Source of the DNA: Salinimicrobium tongyeongense
GTDB taxonomy: Bacteria > Bacteroidota > Bacteroidia > Flavobacteriales > Flavobacteriaceae
DNA: 64,000 bases
Assembly: GCF_026109735.1 (NCBI RefSeq)
Contig: NZ_CP069620.1
Location: 1,302,001-1,366,000, forward strand
Reading direction: 5' to 3'
Shown one piece after another: positions 53,275 to 60,915 of this stretch. The position numbers and the translations under genes were made by a program. Numbering within the stretch: the stretch's first letter is position 1; each line of letters starts with the position of its first letter. The notes under the pieces are model-generated. The model was given only the letters and a program-made list of their open reading frames with translations. It was not told the origin of the DNA and searched no databases.

Positions 53275-55341
53275 ATGAAGAATAAAATTATAGCCTTAGC
53301 ACTTCTATTCCTGGCGACAACAGGAATCCAGGCACAACAAATAGATCGAAGCCAGCAACCAAAAGCCGGCCCTGCACCCAAAATCAACCTCGAAAAGCCG
53401 GAAACCTTTAAGCTGGAGAATGGCCTTAAAGTTCTGGTAGTAGAAAACCACAAATTACCACGTGTCTCCATGACGCTTACCATGGACAACCCTCCACATG
53501 CTGAGGGTGACAAAGCAGGAGTTGCGGGGCTTATGGGCTCTGTACTGGGAGAAGGAACCAAAGATATTCCAAAAGACGAATTCAATGAGGAGATAGACTA
53601 TCTTGGAGCAAACGTGAATTTCTTTTCTCGTGGCGCTTCAGCCAATACGCTCTCAAAATATTTCCCCCGGGTTTTGGAGTTAATGTCTAAAGGTGCCCTG
53701 AACCCAAATTTCACAGAGGAACAATTTAATACTGAAAAAGAAAGAGCCCTTGAAAACCTGAAAGCTTCAGAAAAAGATGTGGCTTCAAATGCCCGCAGGT
53801 TAAGCGCTGCCCTAAGCTACGGAAAGAACCACCCATACGGGGAATTCTCTACAAAAGAAACTATTGAGGGCTTAACTTTGGCCGATATTAAAAATTACTA
53901 CAACAACTATTACGTGCCACAAAATGCATATTTAGTGGTTATTGGAGATGTAAAGACCCCTGAAGTAAAGAAGCTTGTTGAAAAGAATTTTGGCACCTGG
54001 AAAAAAGGTAACCTTCCAAAGAACTCACTTCAAGAAGTTAGTAATGTTCCCGAAACCCAGGTGAATTTTGTTGATTTCCCAAATGCAGTACAAAGTGAAG
54101 TGCAGGTTACCAACACCATTCAGCTTCAAAAAGGTGATCCAGACTACTTCCCTGTATTGATCGCCAACAAGATCTTAGGTGGCGGTGGTGAAGCCAGGCT
54201 GTTCCTAAACCTGCGGGAGGATAAAGGCTACACTTATGGCGCCTACTCCAGCACGGGAGACGACAAATATGTTGCCCGTTTTGTTGCAAGCGCAAGCGTG
54301 CGTAATGCAGTTACAGACTCTGCCGTGGTGGCTTTTCTTGATGAGCTGCACAGGATTAGAAATGAAAAAGTTTCTGAAGAAGAACTGGCCAATGCCAAGG
54401 CAAAATACACAGGAGATTTTGTACTGGCCCTTGAACGCCCGTCAACCATCGCTCAATACGCATTGAACATTGAAACCGATAACCTGCCGCAGGATTTCTA
54501 CCAGACTTACCTGAAGAAGATCAATGCGGTAACTGCCGAAGATATTCAGCGTGTAGCTAAAAAGTACTACCTGGCCAACAATGCAAGGATTGTGGTTGTG
54601 GGAAAAGGTAGTGAAGTAGCCGGTGCCCTTGAAAAACTCACTTATAACGGAAAAGATATTCCGGTGAAGTATTTTGACAAATACGCCAATGCCATTGAAA
54701 AACCCGATTTCAACAAAAAGGCAGACCCTTCAATGACTGCTGCAAAAGTATTTGACAAATATATTCAGGCCATTGGCGGAAAAGATGCCGTTAACGACAT
54801 TGAATCGGTTTACATGATCGCACAGGCCGAAATCCAGGGGCAAAAAATGGATCTGGAAACCAAAGTTACTTCTTCCGGAAAAGCTTCTACCGTGATCTCT
54901 ATGGGTGGAAATGTTATGCAAAAACAGATCTTCAACGGGGCTACAGGTTTTGTCGCTGCACAGGGCCAAAAGATCCCTTATACCGAAGAACAAATAACGG
55001 CCGCAAAAGCCGAAGCTCATCCTTTTCCTGAATTGATCGCCGAAAATGCCACTTTAGAAGGGATTGAAGATGTAGACGGGCAGGAAGCCTATGCTGTTAA
55101 AATGGATGAAACCACTACCAACTACTACAGCAAAGACAGCGGATTAAAACTGAAGCAGGTAAAGACCATGACCCAGGGGCCACAAACAATGACAATCCCC
55201 ATCACTTACAGCGACTACCGCGAAGTTGAAGGAGTGAAATTCCCATTCGGGCTATCTCAAAGCATGGGCGCAATGAACCTGAACTTCGAGATAAGCGAAA
55301 TCATGGTGAACGAAAATGTAACCGATGCCGACTTTGAATAA
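53275..55341 (+). CDS. M16 metallopeptidase-like partner subunit
   Basis: A 688-residue secreted M16 protein, with a signal peptide ending in GIQAQQ. The zinc motif is absent: at the expected place it reads AGVAGLMGSVLGEGTK with no HxxEH, so it is a non-catalytic, probably substrate-clasping subunit of the preceding peptidase. The C-terminal 180 residues (after about 500) form an extra domain with VYMIAQAEIQGQKMDLETKV and LKQVKTMTQGPQTM, similar to LolA-like outer-membrane lipoprotein-sorting folds. The two genes are 14 bases apart. A strong terminator follows. Confidence 0.9.
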   Translation: MKNKIIALALLFLATTGIQAQQIDRSQQPKAGPAPKINLEKPETFKLENGLKVLVVENHKLPRVSMTLTMDNPPHAEGDKAGVAGLMGSVLGEGTKDIPKDEFNEEIDYLGANVNFFSRGASANTLSKYFPRVLELMSKGALNPNFTEEQFNTEKERALENLKASEKDVASNARRLSAALSYGKNHPYGEFSTKETIEGLTLADIKNYYNNYYVPQNAYLVVIGDVKTPEVKKLVEKNFGTWKKGNLPKNSLQEVSNVPETQVNFVDFPNAVQSEVQVTNTIQLQKGDPDYFPVLIANKILGGGGEARLFLNLREDKGYTYGAYSSTGDDKYVARFVASASVRNAVTDSAVVAFLDELHRIRNEKVSEEELANAKAKYTGDFVLALERPSTIAQYALNIETDNLPQDFYQTYLKKINAVTAEDIQRVAKKYYLANNARIVVVGKGSEVAGALEKLTYNGKDIPVKYFDKYANAIEKPDFNKKADPSMTAAKVFDKYIQAIGGKDAVNDIESVYMIAQAEIQGQKMDLETKVTSSGKASTVISMGGNVMQKQIFNGATGFVAAQGQKIPYTEEQITAAKAEAHPFPELIAENATLEGIEDVDGQEAYAVKMDETTTNYYSKDSGLKLKQVKTMTQGPQTMTIPITYSDYREVEGVKFPFGLSQSMGAMNLNFEISEIMVNENVTDADFE

Positions 55342-55369
55342 GGAAGTAAGCTTTATTTAAACAAACTGA

Positions 55370-55398
55370 AAGCCGGTACAATGATGTACCGGCTTTTT
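55370..55398 (+). terminator. Terminator after the M16 pair
   Basis: AAGCCGGTACA (55370-55380) pairs with TGTACCGGCTT (55385-55395) with an ATGA loop, followed by T5 on the plus strand. Confidence 0.93.
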
Positions 55399-55478
55399 TT
55401 AACAATAGCTAAAGATAAAAACTGCTCACAAAGGGCAATTTTTAACAAGATTTTGTCAGTTCCAAATAGGGCTTTGAC

Positions 55479-55652
55479 TTAAAGAAACAGATGGCTCTCC
55501 GGCTGGGCGGCAACCAGTTCTGTACTCTCCTTCTCTACGGTCATGTCCTCTTGCTTCTGAAGATCAGCAAGTTCAGCGGCTGCAAATTGCCAGGCAATCA
55601 AAAGAGAGAATCCAACAAAACACGCAAACCCAAAAAATAGTCTCTTTTTCAT
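55479..55652 (-). CDS. 57-residue membrane-anchored or secreted peptide
   Basis: A short ORF of 57 residues. It starts MKKRLFFGFACFVGFSLLIA with a strong hydrophobic segment after a basic start, like a signal peptide or single membrane anchor (Ala-rich after AWQFAAAEL). The rest is acidic and polar (QKQEDMTVEKESTEL). No homology is known to me. The only other content of this 386-base stretch (55342-55727) is the terminator at 55370. Its base composition and codon pattern fit a real gene, but expression is not shown. Confidence 0.55.
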   Translation of the reverse strand: MKKRLFFGFACFVGFSLLIAWQFAAAELADLQKQEDMTVEKESTELVAAQPESHLFL

Positions 55653-55727
55653 TTCATATAGGGATTAGAAATTCAATAGCAATGTAAAGTTAAGAAATAG
55701 TTAAAAACACTCCAAATGCATCCCTAA

Positions 55728-56609
55728 CTAATTTTTTTTCCTGCTATTTACGATCAACACTCCCATAATGATGATCACTCCGGAAAAGAGCTGGACCAGG
55801 GTAAATTCCTCTCCGTCAAGAATTCCCCAACCTACCGCCACTATAGGCACCAGATAAGTAACCGAAGTAGAAAATACCGGATCTGAGATCTGAATGAGCT
55901 TATTAAAAACAATTAAAGCTGCGCCTGTTCCCACCACTCCGAGTATGCCTATATACAGTAAACTCAGTGGTACATTTGGTGCAGACAGTGTTTCTTCAGA
56001 AAAGAATCCGGTACTGGCGAGCACAACGAGAGCGGGCAATACAATTACCATAAAGTTACCCGTAGTAATGGCCAGGGCGGGCAGGGTTTGCAGATGCCTT
56101 TTAATGATGTTGGCATTAAAGCCATAAAAAAGGGAAGCTAAAATTACCAGTAAAGAATACCAGTAATTTTGATGGGGGTTAAGCGTGGCTCCACTCCATA
56201 TCAAAGCTGTGGTTCCCGCCAGGCCAACAATGACCCCTATAAATTTCTTTTTCACAAAAGCCGCTTCAAAGACTATTATGCCCACCAGCATAGACAGTAA
56301 AGGCGTGGTGGAATTGAGAATGGAAACAATGGCACTGTCTATTTCAGTTTCAGCAAAAGAGAAAAGATAAGCGGGAAAAAAAGTTCCGAAAAAGCCTGAA
56401 ATGCCAATCCACAGCCACTGCTTCCCCTTTATGTATTTTAGAGACCTAAGGCCAATCATGATCAGAAATAAAGCTGCAAACACTGTTCGCAACGACCCTA
56501 CCTGCAAGGCAGACAACCCGACCAAAGCTTTTTTGATGAGGATAAAAGAACTGCCCCAAACCAGGGCAAGCAGGCAAAGATAAATCCATTTAAGGCTACT
56601 ATTGGGCAT
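55728..56609 (-). CDS. EamA-family (DMT) transporter
   Basis: A 293-residue inner-membrane protein with ten hydrophobic segments in two EamA repeats. The first starts LALVWGSSFILIKKALVGLSALQVG, the second near residue 150. DMT proteins move diverse metabolites, often exporting amino acids or nucleosides, and substrate cannot be inferred. It is one gene on the minus strand, with the convergent-free gap of 43 bases to gldD upstream. The C-terminal KK of NSRKKN lies in the cytoplasm. Confidence 0.87.
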   Translation of the reverse strand: MPNSSLKWIYLCLLALVWGSSFILIKKALVGLSALQVGSLRTVFAALFLIMIGLRSLKYIKGKQWLWIGISGFFGTFFPAYLFSFAETEIDSAIVSILNSTTPLLSMLVGIIVFEAAFVKKKFIGVIVGLAGTTALIWSGATLNPHQNYWYSLLVILASLFYGFNANIIKRHLQTLPALAITTGNFMVIVLPALVVLASTGFFSEETLSAPNVPLSLLYIGILGVVGTGAALIVFNKLIQISDPVFSTSVTYLVPIVAVGWGILDGEEFTLVQLFSGVIIIMGVLIVNSRKKN

Positions 56610-56652
56610 ATCAAAATTTGAACTGCCAAAAGTAAGAAACTACGGCAGAAAA

Positions 56653-57225
56653 TTACTGATTTCCCGGTTGCCACTTCACGGTTTCCATAAGGTGGCGGAT
56701 ATCCTTTTTAAGATAAGCCGCAGCCGGCAGGATGGAATCAAAATTTGGCTGGGCTTCAAAATACACCGAGCCGGTAAGGAAATGGCTGGTACTGTCAGTA
56801 AGGTAAAACTGTGCCTGTGATGCCGCATCTCCCAAAACCTGGTAGAACATACCATAAGTATTGTGAAAATTGTTGGTGTAAACAGACCCCTCAATAGCAT
56901 CGGCCTTGATGGTGTGCTGCAAAGGCAATTTTTGGGCGTCGGCAAGCAGTGAATCCAGGTTGTTCTCTACCGGCTGATAAGTGATAAAAATAGTGCCTTT
57001 CAACTTAGGGTATTCTAAATTTAACCAACACTCTTTCCCTACCCTGGAAGGCTGCACCACAGCCATGGAGTTTTTTTCAAAACCATAGGGGCAGGCATCT
57101 TTCAAAAAATAGGAATACTCTGCTTTTGGATACTCCAGCGCCAGGAACGCATTGGGTTTGGGCTGCACTTCATCGCCGCATGAGATCAAACCTGTCAAAA
57201 ATGCCAAAAAAATTATTCTTTTCAT
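56653..57225 (-). CDS. gldD: Gliding motility lipoprotein GldD
   Basis: A 190-residue lipoprotein (LISC, Cys16) needed for gliding and for the type IX secretion-linked machinery in flavobacteria. Conserved features are YPKAEYSYFLKDACPYGFE, CWLNLEYPKLKGTIFITY and KADAIEGSVYTNNFHNTYGMFYQVLGDAASQAQFYLTDS. It overlaps the gldE gene by four bases (ATGA), the usual arrangement. Exact biochemical role unknown. It fits the T9SS cargo signal found at 9897-10235. Confidence 0.95.
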   Translation of the reverse strand: MKRIIFLAFLTGLISCGDEVQPKPNAFLALEYPKAEYSYFLKDACPYGFEKNSMAVVQPSRVGKECWLNLEYPKLKGTIFITYQPVENNLDSLLADAQKLPLQHTIKADAIEGSVYTNNFHNTYGMFYQVLGDAASQAQFYLTDSTSHFLTGSVYFEAQPNFDSILPAAAYLKKDIRHLMETVKWQPGNQ

Positions 57226-58544
57226 CCTGCTGCGGTGATACTCACTTTTATTTGCTTAATTCTCTTCTTGTCTACAGCTTCAACCGTAAAACTGTAGCCG
57301 TCAAAAAGTATTACATCGTTCTTTCGAGGGAAACTTCCTGAAATTTCCAGCAAAAAGCCTGCAAGAGTTTCGGCCTCTCCTTTATTTTCTTCAAACAGTT
57401 CAGGATTTTCAAGTTTTATCACCCTGTAGAAATCCTTCAGCGGAGTTTTTCCTTCAAAAACGTAGTTATTCTCATCTAATTTTGAAAAGATAAGGTCTTC
57501 ATCATCAAATTCGTCGCTTATATCTCCAACAATTTCCTCTATAATGTCTTCCAGAGAGATGAGTCCGCTGGTTCCCCCGTACTCGTCCACCACTATAGCC
57601 AGGTGGTTCTTTTTATTTTTAAAGTCGTTCAAAAGATCGTCCAGCTTCTTATTTTCAGGCACAAAATAAGGCTCCCTCAACAAGGAAGTCCATTCGTAAT
57701 TCTCTTCTTCGAGAAAAGGCAGAAGATCTTTCACATACAAAATCCCGGTGACGTTGTCTATATTTTCTTTATAGACCGGGATGCGCGAATACCCGTTTTC
57801 TATGATCTCGGGAATGATTTCACTGTACTGCTGGTTCTCGTTAAGCGCAAAAATATCCATACGAGGCCGCATCACCTGTTTGGTATCGGTGTTTCCGAAG
57901 GAAACAATTCCGCGCAAGATCTTTTGCTCCTCCTTGGTGGTGTCGTGCTGACTCGTTAACTCCAGGGCCTGGGATAATTGATCTACGCTTAGCCCAACGC
58001 TCTTGTTCCCCAATCTCTGGTGAATGCCCACAGTTACCGCCCTCATTGGAATGCTGAGGGGAGAGAACAACTTATCGAGCACATTAAGGGGGTAGGCCAT
58101 AAAATGCGAAAAGACCACCTTATTTCGGCTGGCATAAACTTTTGGGAGGATTTCGCCAAAAAGCAGGATTAGGAAAGTGACAACCACCACTTCGAGCAGG
58201 AACTGAAGATCGACCCCCATAAAAACCGTGTCAATATTTTCAAATGCTGTATCGGTAAGGTTATCGAACAACAGGATGATGGCAATATTGATCATGTTGT
58301 TGGCCACGAGTATAGTAGCCAGCAACTTTTTGGGTTTATCGAGCAGGCTTATAACAATTTGCTCTTTTACGCTCCTCCTGGATTCTTCCACCTCAAAATC
58401 GGCAGGGGTAAGTGAGAACATAGCCACCTCGGCACCCGAGATAAGGGCAGAACAAATGAGCAAAAGCATTGCCGTGACAACACCTAATAGCTGCGGAAGG
58501 TTATCGACTAAAAGAGGTATAAAACTGGCAGGATCGGGATCCAA
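57222..58544 (-). CDS. gldE: Gliding-associated CNNM/hemolysin-type protein GldE
   Basis: A 440-residue inner-membrane protein (CNNM family) that is usually paired with GldD. The membrane domain has four hydrophobic segments (CNNM transmembrane), followed by two CBS domains (about 220-330: MRPRMDIFALNENQ, ILYVKDLLPF, LAIVVDEYGGTSGLISLEDIIEEIVG) and a C-terminal transporter-associated domain (DNNVLFDGYSFTVEAVD-like). CBS domains may bind nucleotides, and family members are linked to magnesium or cobalt. It follows ssb by 21 bases, and gldD is coupled downstream. Confidence 0.95.
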   Translation of the reverse strand: MDPDPASFIPLLVDNLPQLLGVVTAMLLLICSALISGAEVAMFSLTPADFEVEESRRSVKEQIVISLLDKPKKLLATILVANNMINIAIILLFDNLTDTAFENIDTVFMGVDLQFLLEVVVVTFLILLFGEILPKVYASRNKVVFSHFMAYPLNVLDKLFSPLSIPMRAVTVGIHQRLGNKSVGLSVDQLSQALELTSQHDTTKEEQKILRGIVSFGNTDTKQVMRPRMDIFALNENQQYSEIIPEIIENGYSRIPVYKENIDNVTGILYVKDLLPFLEEENYEWTSLLREPYFVPENKKLDDLLNDFKNKKNHLAIVVDEYGGTSGLISLEDIIEEIVGDISDEFDDEDLIFSKLDENNYVFEGKTPLKDFYRVIKLENPELFEENKGEAETLAGFLLEISGSFPRKNDVILFDGYSFTVEAVDKKRIKQIKVSITAAG

Positions 58545-58565
58545 ATGTGTAACTTTTAATTAAAC

Positions 58566-59066
58566 TTAGAAGGGAAGGTCATCTTCCTCCTCCTGTGAAA
58601 AACTTTGTGACTGACTGGCTGAAGCTGCATTCTGGCGAGGCTGGTTGTACTGCTGCCCCTGCTGCTGCTGCTGAGACTGGCCGTAGCCACCACCAGCCTG
58701 GTTGCTGCCTGCACCAGGTGCTGAAGCATCTTTAGGGGTCAAAAAGGTGAAATCGGTACACTGAATTTCGGTAGAATACCTTTCAATCCCTTTGTCGTCC
58801 TGCCATTTTCTGGTCTTAATCCTTCCCTCAATGTAGACTTTATCGCCCTTCTTGAGGTACTTTTCACAGATTTCGGCAGCTTTGTTGCGCACCACTATAT
58901 TGTGCCACTCGGTATTTTCGACCTTTTGACCTGTAGTTTTGTTGGTATAAACCTCATTGGTTGCCAAAGGAAAACGCCCTATAGATCCACCTCCTTCAAA
59001 ATAGTGCATTTTCACATCGTCTCCAGTGTGGCCAATAAGCATTACTTTATTTAAGGTTCCGGTCAT
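58566..59066 (-). CDS. ssb: Single-stranded DNA-binding protein
   Basis: A 166-residue SSB. The OB fold is at 1-110 (LNKVMLIGHTGDDVKMHYFEGG, WHNIVVRNKAAEICEKYLKKGD, VYIEGRIKTRKWQDDKG). A glutamine/glycine-rich linker follows, and the acidic tip DDLPF ends the protein and recruits repair and replication partners. It lies between mutY and the gld pair on the minus strand; this order is common in flavobacteria as far as I recall. A 27-base palindrome separates it from mutY. Confidence 0.96.
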   Translation of the reverse strand: MTGTLNKVMLIGHTGDDVKMHYFEGGGSIGRFPLATNEVYTNKTTGQKVENTEWHNIVVRNKAAEICEKYLKKGDKVYIEGRIKTRKWQDDKGIERYSTEIQCTDFTFLTPKDASAPGAGSNQAGGGYGQSQQQQQGQQYNQPRQNAASASQSQSFSQEEEDDLPF

Positions 59067-59116
59067 GATTTGTAGTTTTAGTTACAATTTAAAAATAGCA
59101 AATTGCTCTTCAATAC

Positions 59117-59143
59117 CCTTTCAAAAATGCCATTTTTGAAAGG
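59117..59143. repeat. 27-base perfect palindrome between ssb and mutY
   Basis: CCTTTCAAAAATG and its complement CATTTTTGAAAGG flank one base (59130). Its core is that of the other palindromes. T6 follows on the plus side, so it may terminate transcription in that direction or the mutY message on the other. Confidence 0.75.
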
Positions 59144-59159
59144 TGATTTTTTAAAGAGC

Positions 59160-60197
59160 TTAAAAATCAAAGGTATCAATAAAATTTTCTATTAAAACCG
59201 GGACGGGTAATTTATTTACTTCGGCCAGGGAGAGCGCTTCTTTGGGCAGCTCATCGCATTTTACTATCCAGAATTTGGTGTAGATATGTTGATGAGAGAG
59301 TTTGTGCACCACCGGCAGGTCGTTGTAGAGCACCGGCTCCTTATTTATTACTGAATATTCCGCAGGAACATCGGCCACGAGGTTTTCCAGTTGTGCTTCG
59401 GAAGCAGTTTCTACCAGCGGAAACTCGTAAAGTCCTTCCCAAATGCCTTTTCCGCGACGTTGGTTCATGAGGGTTTTGCCTTCTTCAGAAATATAGACGA
59501 GGTAGTTAAAATGCCTTTTTTTAACCTTCTGTTTTTTCAGCTTCACAGGCAGCTGGGCAATTCTATCCTGATTGAAGGCGACACATTTTACCGAAAACGG
59601 GCAGGATTCACACAGCGGCCTGCGCGGCTTGCATTGTTCTGATCCAAATTCTATCAACGCCTGATTGAAATTTGCAGGTTCGTCCTTATTAATAAGCTTT
59701 TGTGCCAGCTGCCGGAATTCTTTTATCCCCACACCGGAATTTATGGGAGTGGCTATTCCAAAAATGCGTGAGAGCACCCGGTACACATTGCCATCTACGG
59801 CTGCCTGGGCTTCTTCATAACATATAGAAGCTATTGCCGCCGCAGTATAATCGCCCACCCCTTTTAATTTAACCAGCTCTTTATAGGAAGCAGGAAAGCT
59901 TCCGCCCAGGTCAAAAGCTATGTATTTAGCGGTAGAATGCAGGTTTCTGGCCCGTGAGTAATAGCCCAGCCCCTGCCAGAGTTTTAGCACTTCCTCTTCC
60001 GAAGCATTAGCTAAAGCCTGCACGTTGGGATAGGCATTTAAAAATTTAAAATAGTAAGGTTTTCCCTGCTCAACCCGGGTTTGCTGAAGAATTATTTCAC
60101 TAAGCCAGATTTGATAAGGGTCTTTGGTTCTACGCCATGGCAGATCCCTTTTATGCTCTAAATACCAGTTTATCAATTCTTTATCAAAAGACATCAA
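59160..60197 (-). CDS. mutY: A/G-specific adenine glycosylase
   Basis: A 345-residue base-excision repair enzyme that removes adenine paired with 8-oxoguanine. The helix-hairpin-helix motif LKGVGDYTAAAIASICYEEAQAAVDGNVYRV holds the catalytic Asp, and the Fe-S ligands are in CKPRRPLCESCPFSVKC (spacing C-x6-C-x2-C-x5-C). The C-terminal NUDIX-like domain recognises 8-oxoG. The start is the ATG at 60197; a second Met follows directly. It is divergent from HU with 132 bases between them. Confidence 0.96.
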   Translation of the reverse strand: MMSFDKELINWYLEHKRDLPWRRTKDPYQIWLSEIILQQTRVEQGKPYYFKFLNAYPNVQALANASEEEVLKLWQGLGYYSRARNLHSTAKYIAFDLGGSFPASYKELVKLKGVGDYTAAAIASICYEEAQAAVDGNVYRVLSRIFGIATPINSGVGIKEFRQLAQKLINKDEPANFNQALIEFGSEQCKPRRPLCESCPFSVKCVAFNQDRIAQLPVKLKKQKVKKRHFNYLVYISEEGKTLMNQRRGKGIWEGLYEFPLVETASEAQLENLVADVPAEYSVINKEPVLYNDLPVVHKLSHQHIYTKFWIVKCDELPKEALSLAEVNKLPVPVLIENFIDTFDF

Positions 60198-60279
60198 TCA
60201 AATTTCTTAAGTGCAATAATAATTCTTTATTCTCTTACTATTTAATGGGTTAGGATTAAAAAGTTGCGGATTTAATTCA

Positions 60280-60287
60280 TATATTTG
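60280..60287 (+). promoter_or_regulatory. -7 element of the HU gene
   Basis: TATATTTG at 60280-60287 fits TAnnTTTG and would start transcription about 35-40 bases before the HU ATG. No convincing -33 TTTG is seen at the normal spacing. Confidence 0.5.
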
Positions 60288-60329
60288 CCCCTCGAAAATT
60301 TACAAACCCTATTAATAAATTATACGAAA

Positions 60330-60620
60330 ATGACGAAAGCAGATATCGTGGCAAAAATCTCCGAGAAATTAGGAATGGAGAAAGGAGATGTTCAGGCTAC
60401 TGTGGAAACCTTTATGGAGGAGGTGAAAACTTCATTAGAGGCTGGTGACAACGTTTACCTAAGAGGATTTGGAAGCTTTATCATCAAAACAAGAGCTGAA
60501 AAAACCGGAAGAAACATTTCCAAAAATACCACTATAAAGATTCCTGCACATAATATCCCGGCTTTTAAACCTGCCAAAGTATTTGTTGAAGGCGTAAAAT
60601 CTAACGTTGAGGTAAAATAA
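60330..60620 (+). CDS. HU-family DNA-binding protein
   Basis: A 96-residue histone-like protein of the HU/IHF family that bends DNA and organises the nucleoid. It has the dimerisation helices MTKADIVAKISEKLG and EVKTSLEAGDNVYLRGFGSF, and the arm IPAHNIPAFKPAKVF. The ATG at 60330 is the conserved start; 15 upstream in-frame residues from 60285 are leader. It stands ahead of the 30-residue ribosomal protein and rne. It has its own promoter with a -7 at 60280. Confidence 0.94.
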   Translation: MTKADIVAKISEKLGMEKGDVQATVETFMEEVKTSLEAGDNVYLRGFGSFIIKTRAEKTGRNISKNTTIKIPAHNIPAFKPAKVFVEGVKSNVEVK

Positions 60621-60625
60621 ATTCC

Positions 60626-60639
60626 CTGCCTTTAGGCAG
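60626..60639 (+). terminator. Short hairpin after HU
   Basis: CTGCCT/AGGCAG (60626-60631 with 60634-60639) with a two-base loop lies 34 bases before the ATG of the small ribosomal protein. It is probably partial termination or an mRNA-stabilising hairpin, because T is scarce after it. Confidence 0.4.
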
Positions 60640-60673
60640 AAACAAAATAATTAATTAATTAAAAAGTCACACT

Positions 60674-60766
60674 ATGCCAAGTGGTAAAAAGAGAAAAAGA
60701 CATAAGGTAGCTACGCACAAGCGTAAAAAAAGAGCAAGAGCTAACCGCCACAAGAAAAAGAAGTAG
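60674..60766 (+). CDS. 30-residue AURKAIP1/COX24-domain ribosomal protein (bS22/mS38-like)
   Basis: A 30-residue, extremely basic ORF (MPSGKKRKRHKVATHKRKKR, ending in HKKKK) too short for ordinary gene finders. It matches the AURKAIP1/COX24 domain, homologous to the mitochondrial small-subunit protein mS38 and the bacterial protein bS22. It probably binds rRNA near the decoding centre. It follows HU by 53 bases and precedes rne, with a region that contains a hairpin between. The assignment rests on the sequence pattern and on memory of flavobacterial homologues. Confidence 0.75.
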   Translation: MPSGKKRKRHKVATHKRKKRARANRHKKKK

Positions 60767-60883
60767 TTTTCATACTACTTTTTTTATTTAAAACGTTCTT
60801 TGAAATCGAAGTTCAATTTCAGGTTTTCTGGGCTTGAATTTCCTCAGGATTTTAAAAACCCTGTGAATTTTATTGTTTAATCC

Positions 60884-60900
60884 ATCCGCCATAGGCGGAT
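60884..60900 (+). promoter_or_regulatory. Hairpin just upstream of rne start
   Basis: ATCCGCC-ATA-GGCGGAT at 60884-60900 forms a 7-bp stem with a three-base loop, ending 15 bases before the GTG at 60916. It covers the usual ribosome-binding region and might limit translation. Confidence 0.4.
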
Positions 60901-60915
60901 AAAAATCAATTTAGA

